NCBI GenBank assembly: GCA_015680905.1
Contig: CM027378.1
Coordinates: forward strand, 3,038,001-3,102,000
Direction of reading: 5' to 3'
Source of the DNA: Coptis chinensis
Lineage: Eukaryota > Streptophyta > Magnoliopsida > Ranunculales > Ranunculaceae
DNA: 64,000 nucleotides
Shown here piece after piece: positions 11,687 through 22,870 of this stretch (position 1 is the first letter of the stretch; each line of letters opens with the position of its first letter). The notes below the pieces were generated by a model. That model searched no databases. It was not told where the DNA came from and was given only the letters and a program-made list of their open reading frames with translations. The translations under genes were made by a program, and so were the position numbers.

Positions 11687-12730
11687 CTAAACACCTCGCC
11701 ATCGGTGGCGGAGGGCACACTCTCTAGTGGTGGCTCCCGGGCCCGGAAGGTCCAGTGATAGTCGTCCTTCGCCGACGACGCCATGCCTCGTAGAGCGGTC
11801 CTCGTAGAGCCGAGTCCAGTATGAGGTAGGAAGCGTGCAAGCATATCCACTTAAACCGGGGCGGGCTTCCATCTCAGCCCTCGCTTTGTTCCCATCTCTC
11901 AAATCTCTCTCTCGGGTGCGGAGCTCGGTTGTGATGAATAGTCGCTTGTCGAGTCCGAGGTCTGAACAGATAGTGTTTAGTGAACGATGCCCCTATGAAG
12001 CACAGCCATGCGTTCGCGATCCGACCAACACCCTCGAAGGCATCCGTGATCAAAGCAAGTCACGCCCTTCTCATCCTCCTCCGAATCATCCTCATCCTCC
12101 TCCTCTACCTCATCCCGTTCCCTATTCTCGGGCAATTTCCAGACTTGTTGGACACACTCCCTATAGATACGCGGGTTACGGTGCAGGGTAATGTAAATCC
12201 TATCGACGGAGTCGCTTTCATCTTCAAAGATGATCTTGGTAATTAACACGGAAGAGGTGCCAAAGACTTTCCGACCCCCTAATCATGCTCAACAAAACTC
12301 CAAGATACGAAATCGTGCTTACGCTCCTAGAGTACCCATAAGATGTGGAGCAGGTCGACCGATGTCATCGACCTTGTCCTTCCCTAGGACATTCGACCAA
12401 TCCATCGAGCGGTGGTTGGTCCCGAGGGATGCTGGCGAACACAATGGGAGTTTGTATTGTAGCTCCCATTGATGACGATCCACGCCCATCAAAGGCTCTA
12501 CCCGTCAAACCGGGGCTCTGAAAAGGGCATCAGATGGATTCTAGGCGGAATGCCTAGAATCTCAGCCAACGATCCAAAGAGTCAACTCCTTCCTCTTCTT
12601 CTTTACCAACACAAAATCCTACTCCCCTCCAACTCCTGGTGTTGTAGAACCGCCGGACCAAGTCTTCGTGGTAGAAGGCTTCGGTCGAAAGTACCACAAA
12701 CTACTCCAGTCTCTACTAGCCATTTCACAC
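11687..12730 (-). pseudogene. element 2: extra ORF A ('putative plant transposon protein' type)
   Basis: The strongest piece is at 11977-12249, with LITKIIF and NPRIYRECVQQVWKLPE followed by a Glu/Asp-rich run. It lines up with LITKVML and NARIYRECIQRDWNFPE in ORF A of element 4. The start is near 12725, by comparison with the start of the element 4 copy at 40702. The gene lies after the protease tail and before ORF B. The family is common as an added ORF in Tat/Athila elements; its role is unknown. Broken in several places. Confidence 0.65.
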
Positions 12731-13517
12731 CGTGAAAACGGTAAAAGTGGTCGGAAGTGGTCAGCGATGAAAACTTGCTCCGGTAAAATTCGGGCGTTGT
12801 TGAGCCATCTAGTGTTTGGAATGGAGTGAGGGTTGAAAATGTGATGTGGTGGTGGGATTTTAATAGGCCGGTTGAATCAACGGTGGTGGTGGTGGAGTGG
12901 TGGCGTAAACACCAAAATTATGAATTTTCGGTGGGTTTTAGTGATGGAAATCGGTGGTGGTTGTGGTGGTATTGTTTTAGAGAAGATTTGGGGTTATAGT
13001 TGGATTTTGGGCGTGGGTTGATTAGGTTTTCTTTTTATTTTGATTTTTAGGTCGGGTTGGAAGCTTTGTTAATGGAGGTTTGTGAAAAAAAAAACGGTGA
13101 ACGTGAACTGATGGTGAAGGCAAGGCTGGGTCGCGCTGTTGGTGCGCTGCTGGTTCAAGTTGGTTCATGAAGTTAGCGCGGGTTGGGCCCAAGCCCAATG
13201 CGAATTTGTCGAATTTTACGATTTTTAGCGCGATTTCAAACTAAAATTGCCGCTTCGTTACCGGTCCGATTTTGGTGAATGAGATATGGACATGATCAGG
13301 AGAGAATTTCCTATCCAATGATCCATAAAACACTCTATTCCGACTTCAGATGACATATGAGATAGTGGAAAACGCCTCGAAGTGCGTGCATGACGTAAGT
13401 TATGCTTAACGAATGAACTCTAAATTAATAGATTATGTCAATCCGATTAAGTAATACAATAAAATGGCCTAAGCAACTCTAATGGGACATAAAACATTTT
13501 AGTACGGAAACACGAAC
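12731..13517. other. element 2: spacer between conserved block and ORF A
   Basis: No gene. It holds a GGT/GTG-rich simple-sequence stretch at about 12840-12970 and a block (13250-13440) that recurs at 41030-41220 in element 4. Confidence 0.6.
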
Positions 13518-13537
13518 ACCCCACCCCCAAACAAAAT
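13518..13537 (-). other. internal polypurine-like tract before ORF A
   Basis: Plus strand ACCCCACCCCCAAACAAAAT. Same site at 21261-21280 (element 1) and 41292-41311 (element 4). Confidence 0.65.
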
Positions 13538-13689
13538 TTTTTACAACGAAGCTTAGAAAATTTGTTTTTAGCAGTGGGTCTTTTAAAGTCAAATTCCCGA
13601 GACTTCCTAGATTACTATGTTTATTTTTATTTTTTATTTTTTATTTAGAAGGAAAAACAATAAGCAATAAAGACATAATTTACACCATA

Positions 13690-13820
13690 GAGAAACATGA
13701 CTCAAAAATCCGAGAAAACATGCAATAGTGGAAAACGTGAACTATGTGAACCGTAGACTTAGGATCCGGTACTTACAGCCACAGACTCTATAGGGAGGGC
13801 CCGGTTACCTTAATGGTGCA
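13690..13820 (-). repeat. conserved noncoding block after the protease tail
   Basis: About 130 bases strongly alike in elements 1 (21451-21585), 2, 3 (33570-33703) and 4 (41478-41613). Minus strand contains GTGCACCATTAAGGTAACC and TGTAAGTACCGGATCC. It is better kept than the coding parts around it. Function unknown. Confidence 0.75.
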
Positions 13821-14075
13821 CTCACCAATATATTGAAGTGAAAGGAAGTGCACCAAACATAGAAATTGAGTCGTTTATAGTCAGATACTCGAGACTTTAT
13901 CTAACACATATGTATGAATATGCAATTGATCATATATCAACAACCGAAATAGTTGTGGATCATTCCATAAATAAATATCACAGAAAACATATCCAAACAC
14001 AATCAAACACCAAGATTTCCTACGACGAGCCTAGTGGAATGAAAACGAAGTCGGATAACCCTATTGTGTAACCTA

Positions 14076-15130
14076 TCATGCACCTTTCTTTTTAATTTTT
14101 GAATGAGTGGGTGTTCTAGTAAATAAGTGTGGAAAAGTGAATGGTTGTGGAGAATATGGTGGATATGGATAAGTTGTAGAAAGACAGCCTGTACACAATG
14201 AGGATGTGGTTTTAGCACCGAACTCATTCATTGTGTGTGTAGGGACTGTTTCAATTCTGAAAATGAAGGTGTCAAATAGTTTGTCCTTCTGAAGTATTTG
14301 TTTGCTAGGAGGATTTAAAAAATTATGAAGCACAGGAGAAACAAAAGGATCGAGTGCAAACTCGAGATTCCTTTGAAAGGGTGGAAGGAGGGGAATCGAG
14401 GTGGATGTTGTGCAAGGTAGATCTTGATAGGGTGAATCGTCACCTACTCGAAGAAACTCGTCGAATTCCTCATCTAGATTGGTCATATCCACATTACTAT
14501 GGTAGTCCTCTACATCTTTGAGAAAGTCATCTATCCCGTCCTCATCAATAATATGTGTATCGACTAGTGTAGGGATGAAAATGTTGGAGTCTGACTTTCC
14601 AAGGGAAAGAATTTTGGGCATATGACTATCAGGGAACGTGTTGTTGAAATAATCTCGTTTAAGCTCGATCATGCTAACCTCTTCCTCCATAGATGAATCG
14701 GGTAAATGTGTCTTTGTTTTAAAAACATTGACTTCAACAGCAAGATGGCCAAAAAACATGGACATTAAACCATCACGGCAATTAATGAGCGCATTGGCAG
14801 TTGCCAAGAAAGGACGCCCTAAAATGATCGGGACAGAGTCGTTAGCGACTTCTGTATCGAGGACTACAAAATCAGCTGGATAGTAGAAATCCTGAACTTT
14901 TACCAACACATTTTCGACTACACCCTTAGGATACTTAATAGACCGATCAACTAATTGCAACATCATTTTAGTGGGTTGCATCTTGTCTAGACCTATTTGT
15001 CTATACAAATAAAATAGGAGTAAGTTAACACTAGCCCCCAGGTCTAATAACGGGGTCGTCTTATAAGAATCTCCTAAGGTGCATTTGACAAGATGGATCG
15101 ATTGTGGTCCTTGTACTTAACAATTCCATT
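14076..15130 (-). pseudogene. element 2: aspartic protease plus unidentified tail
   Basis: The protease site TTPLLDLGASVN lies at about 15026-15062 (Athila proteases use DLGAS), followed by VPIILGRPFLATANALINCR, typical of this family. From 14076 to 15008 the frame is open for 310 codons. After the protease, where pol would continue with reverse transcriptase, there is an acidic linker (DDFLKDVEDYHSN) and a tail with NLEFALDPFVSPVLHNFLNP and IFRIETVPTHTMNEF, ending in a Pro/Tyr-rich part. The same tail ends the frame in elements 1 and 3. The tail is not recognised. The element as a whole is broken. Confidence 0.8.
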
Positions 15131-15639
15131 ATGTTCGGATAAGGTTGGGAATTGTTCGTTAAAAGGCGTCTTTTGGTGTATTTGTCTTACGCCTAGTAGT
15201 ACACAATTCCTTAAGAAACTTAGCATGATGTGGTAGCTTTTTAATAGCTTCGAGGAAGGGTAGGTTTATAGTTAGATTCTTGAAAACGTCCCTAATCTCC
15301 TCGTAATTTGTATCCCTAGTTAACATGGCTAATTTTTGTGAAAACGGTGGTTTCGTCTATATTTAGCAATGGTATCACCCGGATGTTTAACCGTGGCTTT
15401 ACGTTTCTTAGGTTATGTTGTAACCGGTACCTCTACTAAAGTGGTAGGCTCTGGGTTTCTATTTCGGGTATCTAGTAAAATAGTAGGTGTAGGGGAAACT
15501 GGTGGGGTAACCATAGGCATAGTTACCTTGTTATCAACCACTCGCCGAACGGAGAGTGGTGATGACATTTATCTCACCTACATTTTCATATTCATTACTA
15601 GTATTATCGGTTACCTCAAAAGGTGTGGTTTGTTGTTTT

Positions 15640-17015
15640 AGGATTATGTATTGCGTGACCGGCAACACACCTTTGGTTTGGGCTTTATCTTGAGCCAATT
15701 TGTTGGGTTAAATTATTAACGGATTGTAGAAGCCTGTTGGTTAGATTGAGCCATGGTTTGGAAAAGTTTTTGGCTCACTTGTATGAAGGTGTCAAGGCGA
15801 TCCGGTTGTGTGGGTGTAGTAGTCACGGGTGGGTGGATGGAACTATTTCACGTGAATTATTTATGGGTGGATTTTGATAATTATTATTGACCGGAACGAT
15901 ACCTCTATTAGTATTATAATTATTATAATTACCTTGACCTTGTGCTTGACCTTGTCGAGGTTGCACTTGGTTGTTATAATTATTAAAATTACCCTGACCC
16001 TGTCCTTGTCGTAGTGGAGCTTGGTTAAAGCTGTGCGTTGGCCTAACATATTGATTATTGTACCCTCGAGGTGTGACTTGTTGGTTATTTCTCCAACCGG
16101 AGTTGGGATTTTGTCTCCAAGGGGCGTTAGGTTCACTATTAATGGAACAAGCCTGTTCATAGGCTATATGACAGTGGGAGTCGGGATGCTCAGGACTCCA
16201 ACAGAAACTACATGGGTTTGAATTTACATTCATGACGGGGATAGGCTTTTGTTGTACAGAAATGGCCTCTACCTTTTTAGTGAGTGATTCGATTAGAGTT
16301 TTAAGCTCGAATCGTGTTTAATTTCAAACATACCGGCCTTAATCTGTATTAGTAGAACTAGCGAGCGGGAGTAATCGTCCACTACCCCTCCAATTATTAT
16401 TTCGCTTTAGTTTGGTCCTCTAAAAATTTATAAGCCCCGGGGCTCCTTTACTTAAGAAACTACCCCCATTCATTATGTCAAGGACTTCCTTATGGTGATG
16501 TTGAAGTCCTTTGAAAAGGCACTAACTAACGTGTCTTTTGCTAGGTTATGGTGTGGACACTCTATAAGCAGATCGGTGAAACGATTCCAAGCCTCGAAAA
16601 TGATTCATGAGGATTTTGTAGAAAGAAATGAATCTTGGAAAGCATCTCATCCGTCTTTAGGGGTGGGTAAAAATGTTCCATAAACGGTGAACAAGTTTAG
16701 CCCACGAGTCCACGTAATTAGGCTTTGGGCAGTTAACCAAGACGCCTTTATCGGCTAAGGTGAAAGGGAATACCCTTAATTTAATTTGTTATTACTAACC
16801 GTAGGATGGTGGAATGTTGTTAGGACTTGTTCAATCCTACGCGATAGCCGATAAGGTTTTTCATGGTCTAAACCATGAAAAACGGGTAACAAATTAAAAA
16901 TATTTGGAGGGATTTCAAATCCCCATTTGGGTCTCCGCTAGAACGATGCAAGATTTGGGGCTATCGCCAAGGCTTTGTAGAAGTCGAGAGAGGAGTCTCT
17001 CTTTCTTCCCCATTA
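15640..17015 (-). pseudogene. element 2: gag remnant
   Basis: Includes the zinc knuckle CSFCWSPEHPDSHC (CX2CX4HX4C, about 16170-16215) and a Gln/Asn/Gly/Tyr-rich C-terminal part (15870-16010). The upstream part matches the Athila-type capsid region that is better kept in element 1 (24422-24802). Gag would form the particle and bind RNA. Broken in many places. Confidence 0.75.
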
Positions 17016-17660
17016 TATCGGTGGTGTGTGTGAAATAGTAGCTAGAGGTGTAGTGTGTGGTATACTAGATAGACTTGTTTGTTCTTTGTTGTTGTGTATT
17101 TATGTTAGGTGTTTTGTTCGACTGCGGACCTTAATCTCATGCAAGACTAAGTCGAGCTTAACTAAACATGCAACACTCCAAACAATTTCGATATACTAGT
17201 ATAAACCTCTAACAGGAGATCGCGAGGTGTGGAAGAAAGGAATACCTGATTGCGTCCTTGTTTTCGCTTTATGAATAGCGTCTTGTTTACGCTTTGTTCG
17301 GTGTATAGAGCAGGTTAGAACACTGAAAAAATATGAAAGATCAAAGTTCGAATCAAAACCGCCAATTCGGAAAAATCAGCTAAGGCTGGCGGGCGCCCTT
17401 CAGCGCTGGTCGCTTCGGTGTAAATTCGAATTACAGTGTTTGAGCACGGTCGCGCGCTTGGTATGGCTGGCCGCCCGTGGTAGACGAAATTCCAAGAACT
17501 TAGCTGGTCGCGCTCTCTCCGTTGGCGCCCAGGGTATTTTCTCGAATTTGTCAAAGCTGAAATGGGCAACCACAAGATGAAACAACCAAGGGTGGGTGGG
17601 TTTAATGGGACTTAAAAATGACTACTTCTACAAAGAAAACAATGCTAAAGTGCAACTAAG
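17016..17660 (-). other. element 2: leader between primer-binding site and gag
   Basis: About 640 bases without a gene. Holds a CpG-rich part (about 17385-17535) with GGTCGCGC words, less clearly tandem than in elements 1 and 3. Confidence 0.65.
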
Positions 17661-17677
17661 ATGGCAGCGGCGCCATT
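17661..17677 (-). other. primer-binding site of element 2 (tRNA-Asp type)
   Basis: Plus strand ATGGCAGCGGCGCCATT next to the LTR; element strand AATGGCGCCGCTGCCAT, matching the TGGCGCCG(T/C)TGCC site usual in Athila elements. Confidence 0.85.
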
Positions 17678-19125
17678 TGATAAAACATAAAATGAATAGT
17701 TTACCTACGAAATGAACGATTGAATTCAAAACGTAAGTAAACTAAAACTTAACTTATGAGCCTATGTTTATCAAAGCTTCTACTCTCGATGCGAATTGCA
17801 CTAAGTGGAGTAGGAAGTTCGTTCCACTCCTAGTTCCCTAGCATGGATTGTTTTCTAAGTCTAAGAAATCAGTCTTAAGTCTAATGAGAGCTTTTACTTA
17901 AATGTTATGCTAACAAGACGCCAGCGTTAATTTAAATAACAAGATATAATAATATAATAAATAACAAGATAAAATATAAACTAAAGTTAATCTACGAAAG
18001 CTACGGAAATACGATTGTTTGAATCTAGATAAAGAAATTAGAGGGGAATTGAATCCACCTCGAATCCAACTTAACAACCTAGCGTAGAATGTTGTATCTC
18101 AATTCTCATGTTCTACGGGTGAGAATTTTTGAGTTCTAATCCCTAGTGTTCATGGCATTCCTACCGGATACTAACTAGCATGTGAGGTCGCCCACCCATT
18201 CTCATGGCTTAAACACGACCTTCTAGAGTGGAATAGATTCTACAACCAATTCTATACTAACCACTAAGTTTTCATCAAGGCTTCATCAACCCCTCTAATG
18301 GAGGTTTTAGCCTTGAGTCATCAAACTAACATTTCCCATTGAATCTAAACTAAACATGATATAAAGAATTGAAATTTACTTAATTAAACAATAATGAAAT
18401 CTAATTTAATGACTACAATGCAATAAGGACAGGAATTGAAATTAGATCTAGAAATGGAAATGACAAAAATCGAAGTTGGTAGAAATACTACTTATTTGAT
18501 CTAATCAAAATGAAGAACAAGGATTCAAAGGTTTAATCTAAACAAGGATTTGGATTTGAAACTACACTTAATAAAAAACAATTAAATAAAACTAGATCTA
18601 GAAGCTATTCTAATGGCTACTTTCTATTCTAAGCTAACTTTATTTTCTAACCTAAAAATCTACCATTAACAAAGAGCTAAGCTTTTGGTTTTATATGTTT
18701 TCAGATCCAAAAATCGTGCATGGGCTTGGAGCCATGTTTTGGGCCAGAGAATCAGGCCCAAAACCCAATTCTTTCAGTCCAGAAAGGCCTCTTCAGCTAG
18801 ATTCGTCTTCAACAGACTTTTCGTCCACTTCTGCTCCTCTGATTGGGTCAAGGCTTGGACCATTGCAAAGCTCTTTCCGAGCCGGTCGTTTTGACATAAG
18901 GTAGGCCCAATTCCGAGGTCTGAGTCCAAAGATATGGCATTCGGAAGTTCTGCTGACTTTTGCTCCTTTATCTCGCTAAAGTGGCACATTTCTGCACATA
19001 ATGGACTTTGAAGCCTGAAATACATAAAAACACGTAATCAGTATTAACTCTTACTTATTATTCACATAATTGGTCTAACAGTATGATTATTAAGGGGTTA
19101 AAACTACATTTTTGGGCTCTTATCA
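17678..19125 (-). repeat. element 2: 5' LTR
   Basis: Begins TGATAAAACA, ends GGGCTCTTATCA; primer-binding site on its inner side, ACTAA duplication at 19126-19130 outside. Nearly identical to 6680-8115. Confidence 0.93.
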
Positions 19126-19130
19126 ACTAA

Positions 19131-19921
19131 CTTATTCCTAATGAAGCTAGAGGTCTTTATTAGGTGTTGTAGGGATTAGGAGAAGGTTTAAGAAGGAAGG
19201 AAATGGATATTCAAAAAGGACAAGTCTAAGATAATGGAGTCTTCGTATTATGTAACTAGAGAAAACCTTGTTCTTACTTTGCTTCTACACTTTGTTTCCA
19301 TCCTTAGCCATTTTTTTTTCTTTGGCTTTTGACTCCTTTGATTCTGTTTTTAGAGTTCTAACTTCTTTTTTTTTTATTTTCTTTTCTTATTTGAAGTAAC
19401 TAACAATTTTTTGCTTTCACCAGTTGTTCTCTTTTCTTTTCTTCATCTCTATTCTCAGACTCATTCAAATATGGGTAGGCTGATTTTTATTTTGTTTTGT
19501 TTTTGTAAAAGGGTAAAGGAATTGTGGTTTATGAAAGGCTAAAGAAAGGCTCAGAGGGGCGACCAGCAGAAAATAATTTCATATAGGTTTGAATTTCTGG
19601 CTATATCGATCCAAAAAGGGCTTAAATTCTCTCTTAGGACATGACATAGTGATCAAGCAAGTGGATGTGTGATTTCTCTATTCGGAATTTACTTCTCTCT
19701 TGTGTCATTTCTCAAATATTTCACTCATAAGGCTTTTAGGCTATATTCTCACAGGATTTGTAGAATAAGTATACTAGCCTAGATTTCAGAAACTTACTGC
19801 CAATACAAACATAGATGCTCATACAATATATTTATAGAAAGATACAAAGATTATTACCTACATATTAACCTAAGTTTTAAAAACTATTCTAATGCAAAAG
19901 TTAACGTGAAACTTCTAGACT
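19131..19921 (-). other. element 1: 3' noncoding region, second part
   Basis: Continues element 1 after element 2 and matches 8700-9500 of element 2, including the pyrimidine-rich stretch (19310-19460). No gene. Confidence 0.75.
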
Positions 19922-20590
19922 ATTATCACCAAGGGCTACGTTATATTTCCCTTGGTCCTCTATACGGAAAATTCCTACCCCATAGGTCCCATGCAAAAAG
20001 TCATAGTTGTAGGCAGATAAATTATCAACTAAATAACCCTATGAGTCCATGATTTCGGCAGGTATAGGAAGGTCAACAGCAAAAGCCAACAAGAACTTGG
20101 TTATGTCCATTGTTTCATCACCAATGGTGATAGAGAACACGTATTCTCCATCCATCCGATAAAAGAACTTACAATGTTCATAGAAATAAGTTGTAACTGT
20201 AGGAGAATAGAGTTCATCAGAACTTACCATTAGAGACTGCCATCCAGTTGTATGATCACTTCGCGAAACCAAGATCCATACGTGTCACTTGAGAACAAAT
20301 CTTCAAAAGAATGCTCCGGTATGAGTGGAGGGGACTTCATATCAAACAACATGCTCTAGAGCTGCTAGAAACAACCTCAGAAGAACCCACAAAAAAAATC
20401 AGAAGTGGAAGTGTTGCAAAGGCCAAGGCGCGGGGCACGCTCTTGCTTGACTCAGAGTCCACGTGCTTGAGGGCGGGGCATGCTCAGGAATTGCCTGTGA
20501 AGGGCGCGGGGCGTGCTATTTCTTGACTCGGAGTCTAGGTGCTTGAGCCGCGCTCAGGATTAAGCAAACTAGGGAGCACGCCTGCTCCGT
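19922..20590 (-). pseudogene. element 1: ORF B remnant and CpG-rich repeats
   Basis: The piece at 20039-20272 contains DGEYVFSITIGDETMDITKF, aligned with DGEQVFSINIDDELMEITVL of element 2 ORF B. Next to it (20420-20590) lie CpG-rich repeat units of the type found in the leader (GGCGCGGGGC...GCTCTTGCTTGACT). Broken. Confidence 0.6.
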
Positions 20591-21450
20591 GTACTTTGAG
20601 TGCTCTGAATTGAAAAGTGAAAAATAAAAGTGAGAGATAGCAATGAGAGGTGCAAAGTGAGAGGTGTGGTGTTAAGTTTAGAGTGAACCAAGGATTTATA
20701 GAGAACTAGTTTTTAAGTTCCACAAGTTTCCCAACTAGTTAAGGCAACATGATGGAAAAAGACATTTCTAAAATCAAAATAGAAACAGACCAGACGCATA
20801 CTCCAAAACCAAACCAATAGTTTTTTGGCTAGGATTAAATTAGCATTCATCTAATTTCTACTCCTTGAGGTTGCACCAAACAACACTAGCTAATTCTAGT
20901 TACACCAATTTAGCAACATACTTACATAAACCGATCATTATCAGGCAGGCAATAATATTTCGACAAAAATACGTGGATATAATTAGAGGCATTGCTAAAT
21001 AAATAAATCCACCCCCAAACAAGTTGGAAGGGTGGGATTCACGATACACAACATAGCATATGCCTGAATTTAAAACAACTTCAATTTAAAATAACAAATA
21101 CAGAATTCAAATATTAACTACTTAACTAAACAATTCGGAATCAAAATCTACTAAAAGTAGGGAAAATAGTCTTAACATAACAATAATACAATAACACTAG
21201 CCATGAGACGAGGATGGAAGAAGAATAGGAAGTTGAGTGATCAACAATGGAAAGACCAAACACCCCACCCCCAAACAAATTTTTGAAAACAGGGTTTAGA
21301 AAATTTGTTTAAACTCGTGCGTCTTTTAAAGTCAGATTCTCGAGACTTCTTAGATTATTATTGTTATGGTTTGAATATTTTTATTTTTATTTTTTATGAA
21401 TAATATTAATATAAAGGAAAACAATAAAGCAATAAAAACATAAAACACTC
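20591..21450. other. element 1: spacer with two polypurine-like tracts
   Basis: No gene; ORF A is not seen here. Internal polypurine-like tracts lie at 21009-21022 and 21261-21280, only about 240 bases apart because nothing codes between them. Confidence 0.65.
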
Positions 21451-21585
21451 CATAGAGAAACATGACTCAAAAATCGAGCAAACATGCAAGAGTGGAAAGC
21501 GTGAATTATGTTAAATGTGGACTTAGGATCCGGTACTTACAGCCACACACTCCAAAGAGAGGGCCCGATTACCTTAATGGTGCAC
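21451..21585 (-). repeat. conserved noncoding block, element 1 copy
   Basis: Counterpart of 13690-13820, with GGATCCGGTACTTACAGCCA on the plus strand. Confidence 0.75.
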
Positions 21586-21889
21586 TACCAAAATATAAGA
21601 TTTGGAAAGAGTACACCGAAGAATAAAATGAGTCATTTATAGTCAGATACTCGAGACTGTATTTAAAACATGATATTAACCTGCAGTTTACCATATATAT
21701 CAACAACCGAAAAAGTTGGGGATCTTGCCATAAATAACGATCACAGAAAACATACCCAAACACAATCAAGCACCATGATTTCCCATGACGTGGCCTAGCG
21801 AAATGAGAGTGAATACTGATGTTTCTAGAACCTAACCTAGCATGCAAAGTCTTCTTGTTTCACCAATGAAAGGGTGGTCAAGTGAATGA

Positions 21890-22870
21890 TTATGATAAAA
21901 TGGATGGTTGGGGAAGATATTGTGGATATGGATGAATTTTAGAAGTAAGGAATGGAAGAAATAGGAGTGTGGGTTTATCACAAAATTCATTGATGGAGTG
22001 GGTTGGTATAATCACACAACAGAAAATTAAAATATCAGGTGGCTCTTTAGGTAGTATTTTCTTACTAAGAGAGTTTAGAAAATCATGAAGCACAGGAGAA
22101 ACAAGAGGGTCAAGAGCAAACTCAAGGTTCCTTTGTAAAGGTGGATGGAGGGGTATCGAGGCGGGTGGTGTGCAAGGTAGTTCTTGATAGGGTGGATTAT
22201 CACAGGCTCTAAGAAACACATCGAATTCCTCATCTAGCTTGGTCGCGTCCACATGATTATGGTATTCCTCTACATCTTTGAGAAAGTCATAAATCTCGTC
22301 CAAGGAGTAAAAATTATGATCTTTGTCTTCATCCATAAGAGGGGTATCTACTAGTGTGGGGACGAAAGCGTCGAAATCGGAACTTCCGAAAGAAACGCAT
22401 TGATGCATATGATTCTCAGGAAACGTGTTGTTGAAATAATCTTGAGCTAAGCTCTCGATCATGCTAACCTCACCATCGATATTCATATATGGTAACTGTT
22501 TCATCGTTTTGAAAACATTTATCTCAACAGAAAGATGGCCAAAGGACATGGACATCGAACCATCGCGGCAGTTTATGAGCGCGTTGGCAGTTGCAAAGAA
22601 AGGACGCCCTAAAATGATAGGAATAGAGTCATTAGTGACTTCAGTGTCTAGGATAACAAATTTGGCTGGGTAGTAAAAATTTTTAACTTTAACCAGCACG
22701 TTTTCAACCACACCCTTAAGATACTTGATAGAACGATAAACTAATTACAACGTCATTTTAGTTGGTTGCATCTCATTTAAACCTATTTGTTTATAGAGAT
22801 AATAAGGGAGTAAGTTAACACTCGCCCCCAGGTCTAATAGAGCAGTTGTTGTGTGAGTATCCCCTAAGGT
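21890..22870 (-). pseudogene. element 1: aspartic protease plus unidentified tail
   Basis: The protease site TALLDLGASVNLL lies at about 22812-22852 and VPIILGRPF-type sequence follows. A frame open from 22711 to 21890 (273 codons) runs through the same tail as in elements 2 and 3: NLEFALDPLVSPVLHDFLNS, IIPTHSINEF, HPYPQYLPQP. No reverse transcriptase follows. Broken at the level of the whole gene. Confidence 0.8.

Larger units (their letters stand above)
6680..19125 (-). mobile_element. element 2: youngest non-autonomous Athila-type retrotransposon
   Basis: LTRs at 6680-8115 and 17678-19125; ACTAA flanks both ends (6675-6679, 19126-19130). Minus-strand order: 5' LTR, primer-binding site, leader, gag, protease, unidentified tail, conserved block, polypurine-like tract, ORF A, second polypurine-like tract, ORF B, 3' noncoding region, polypurine tract, 3' LTR. 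No reverse transcriptase, RNase H or integrase is seen. By eye the LTRs differ at only about 2-3 per 100 bases in the parts compared, so this is the youngest of the nest. The genes are broken in several places. It must have been moved by proteins supplied from elsewhere. Confidence 0.93.

Noticed and set aside
11977-12246. 88-codon plus-strand frame opposite ORF A of element 2
   Set aside because: The minus-strand reading matches ORF A of element 4; the plus-strand frame has no counterpart.
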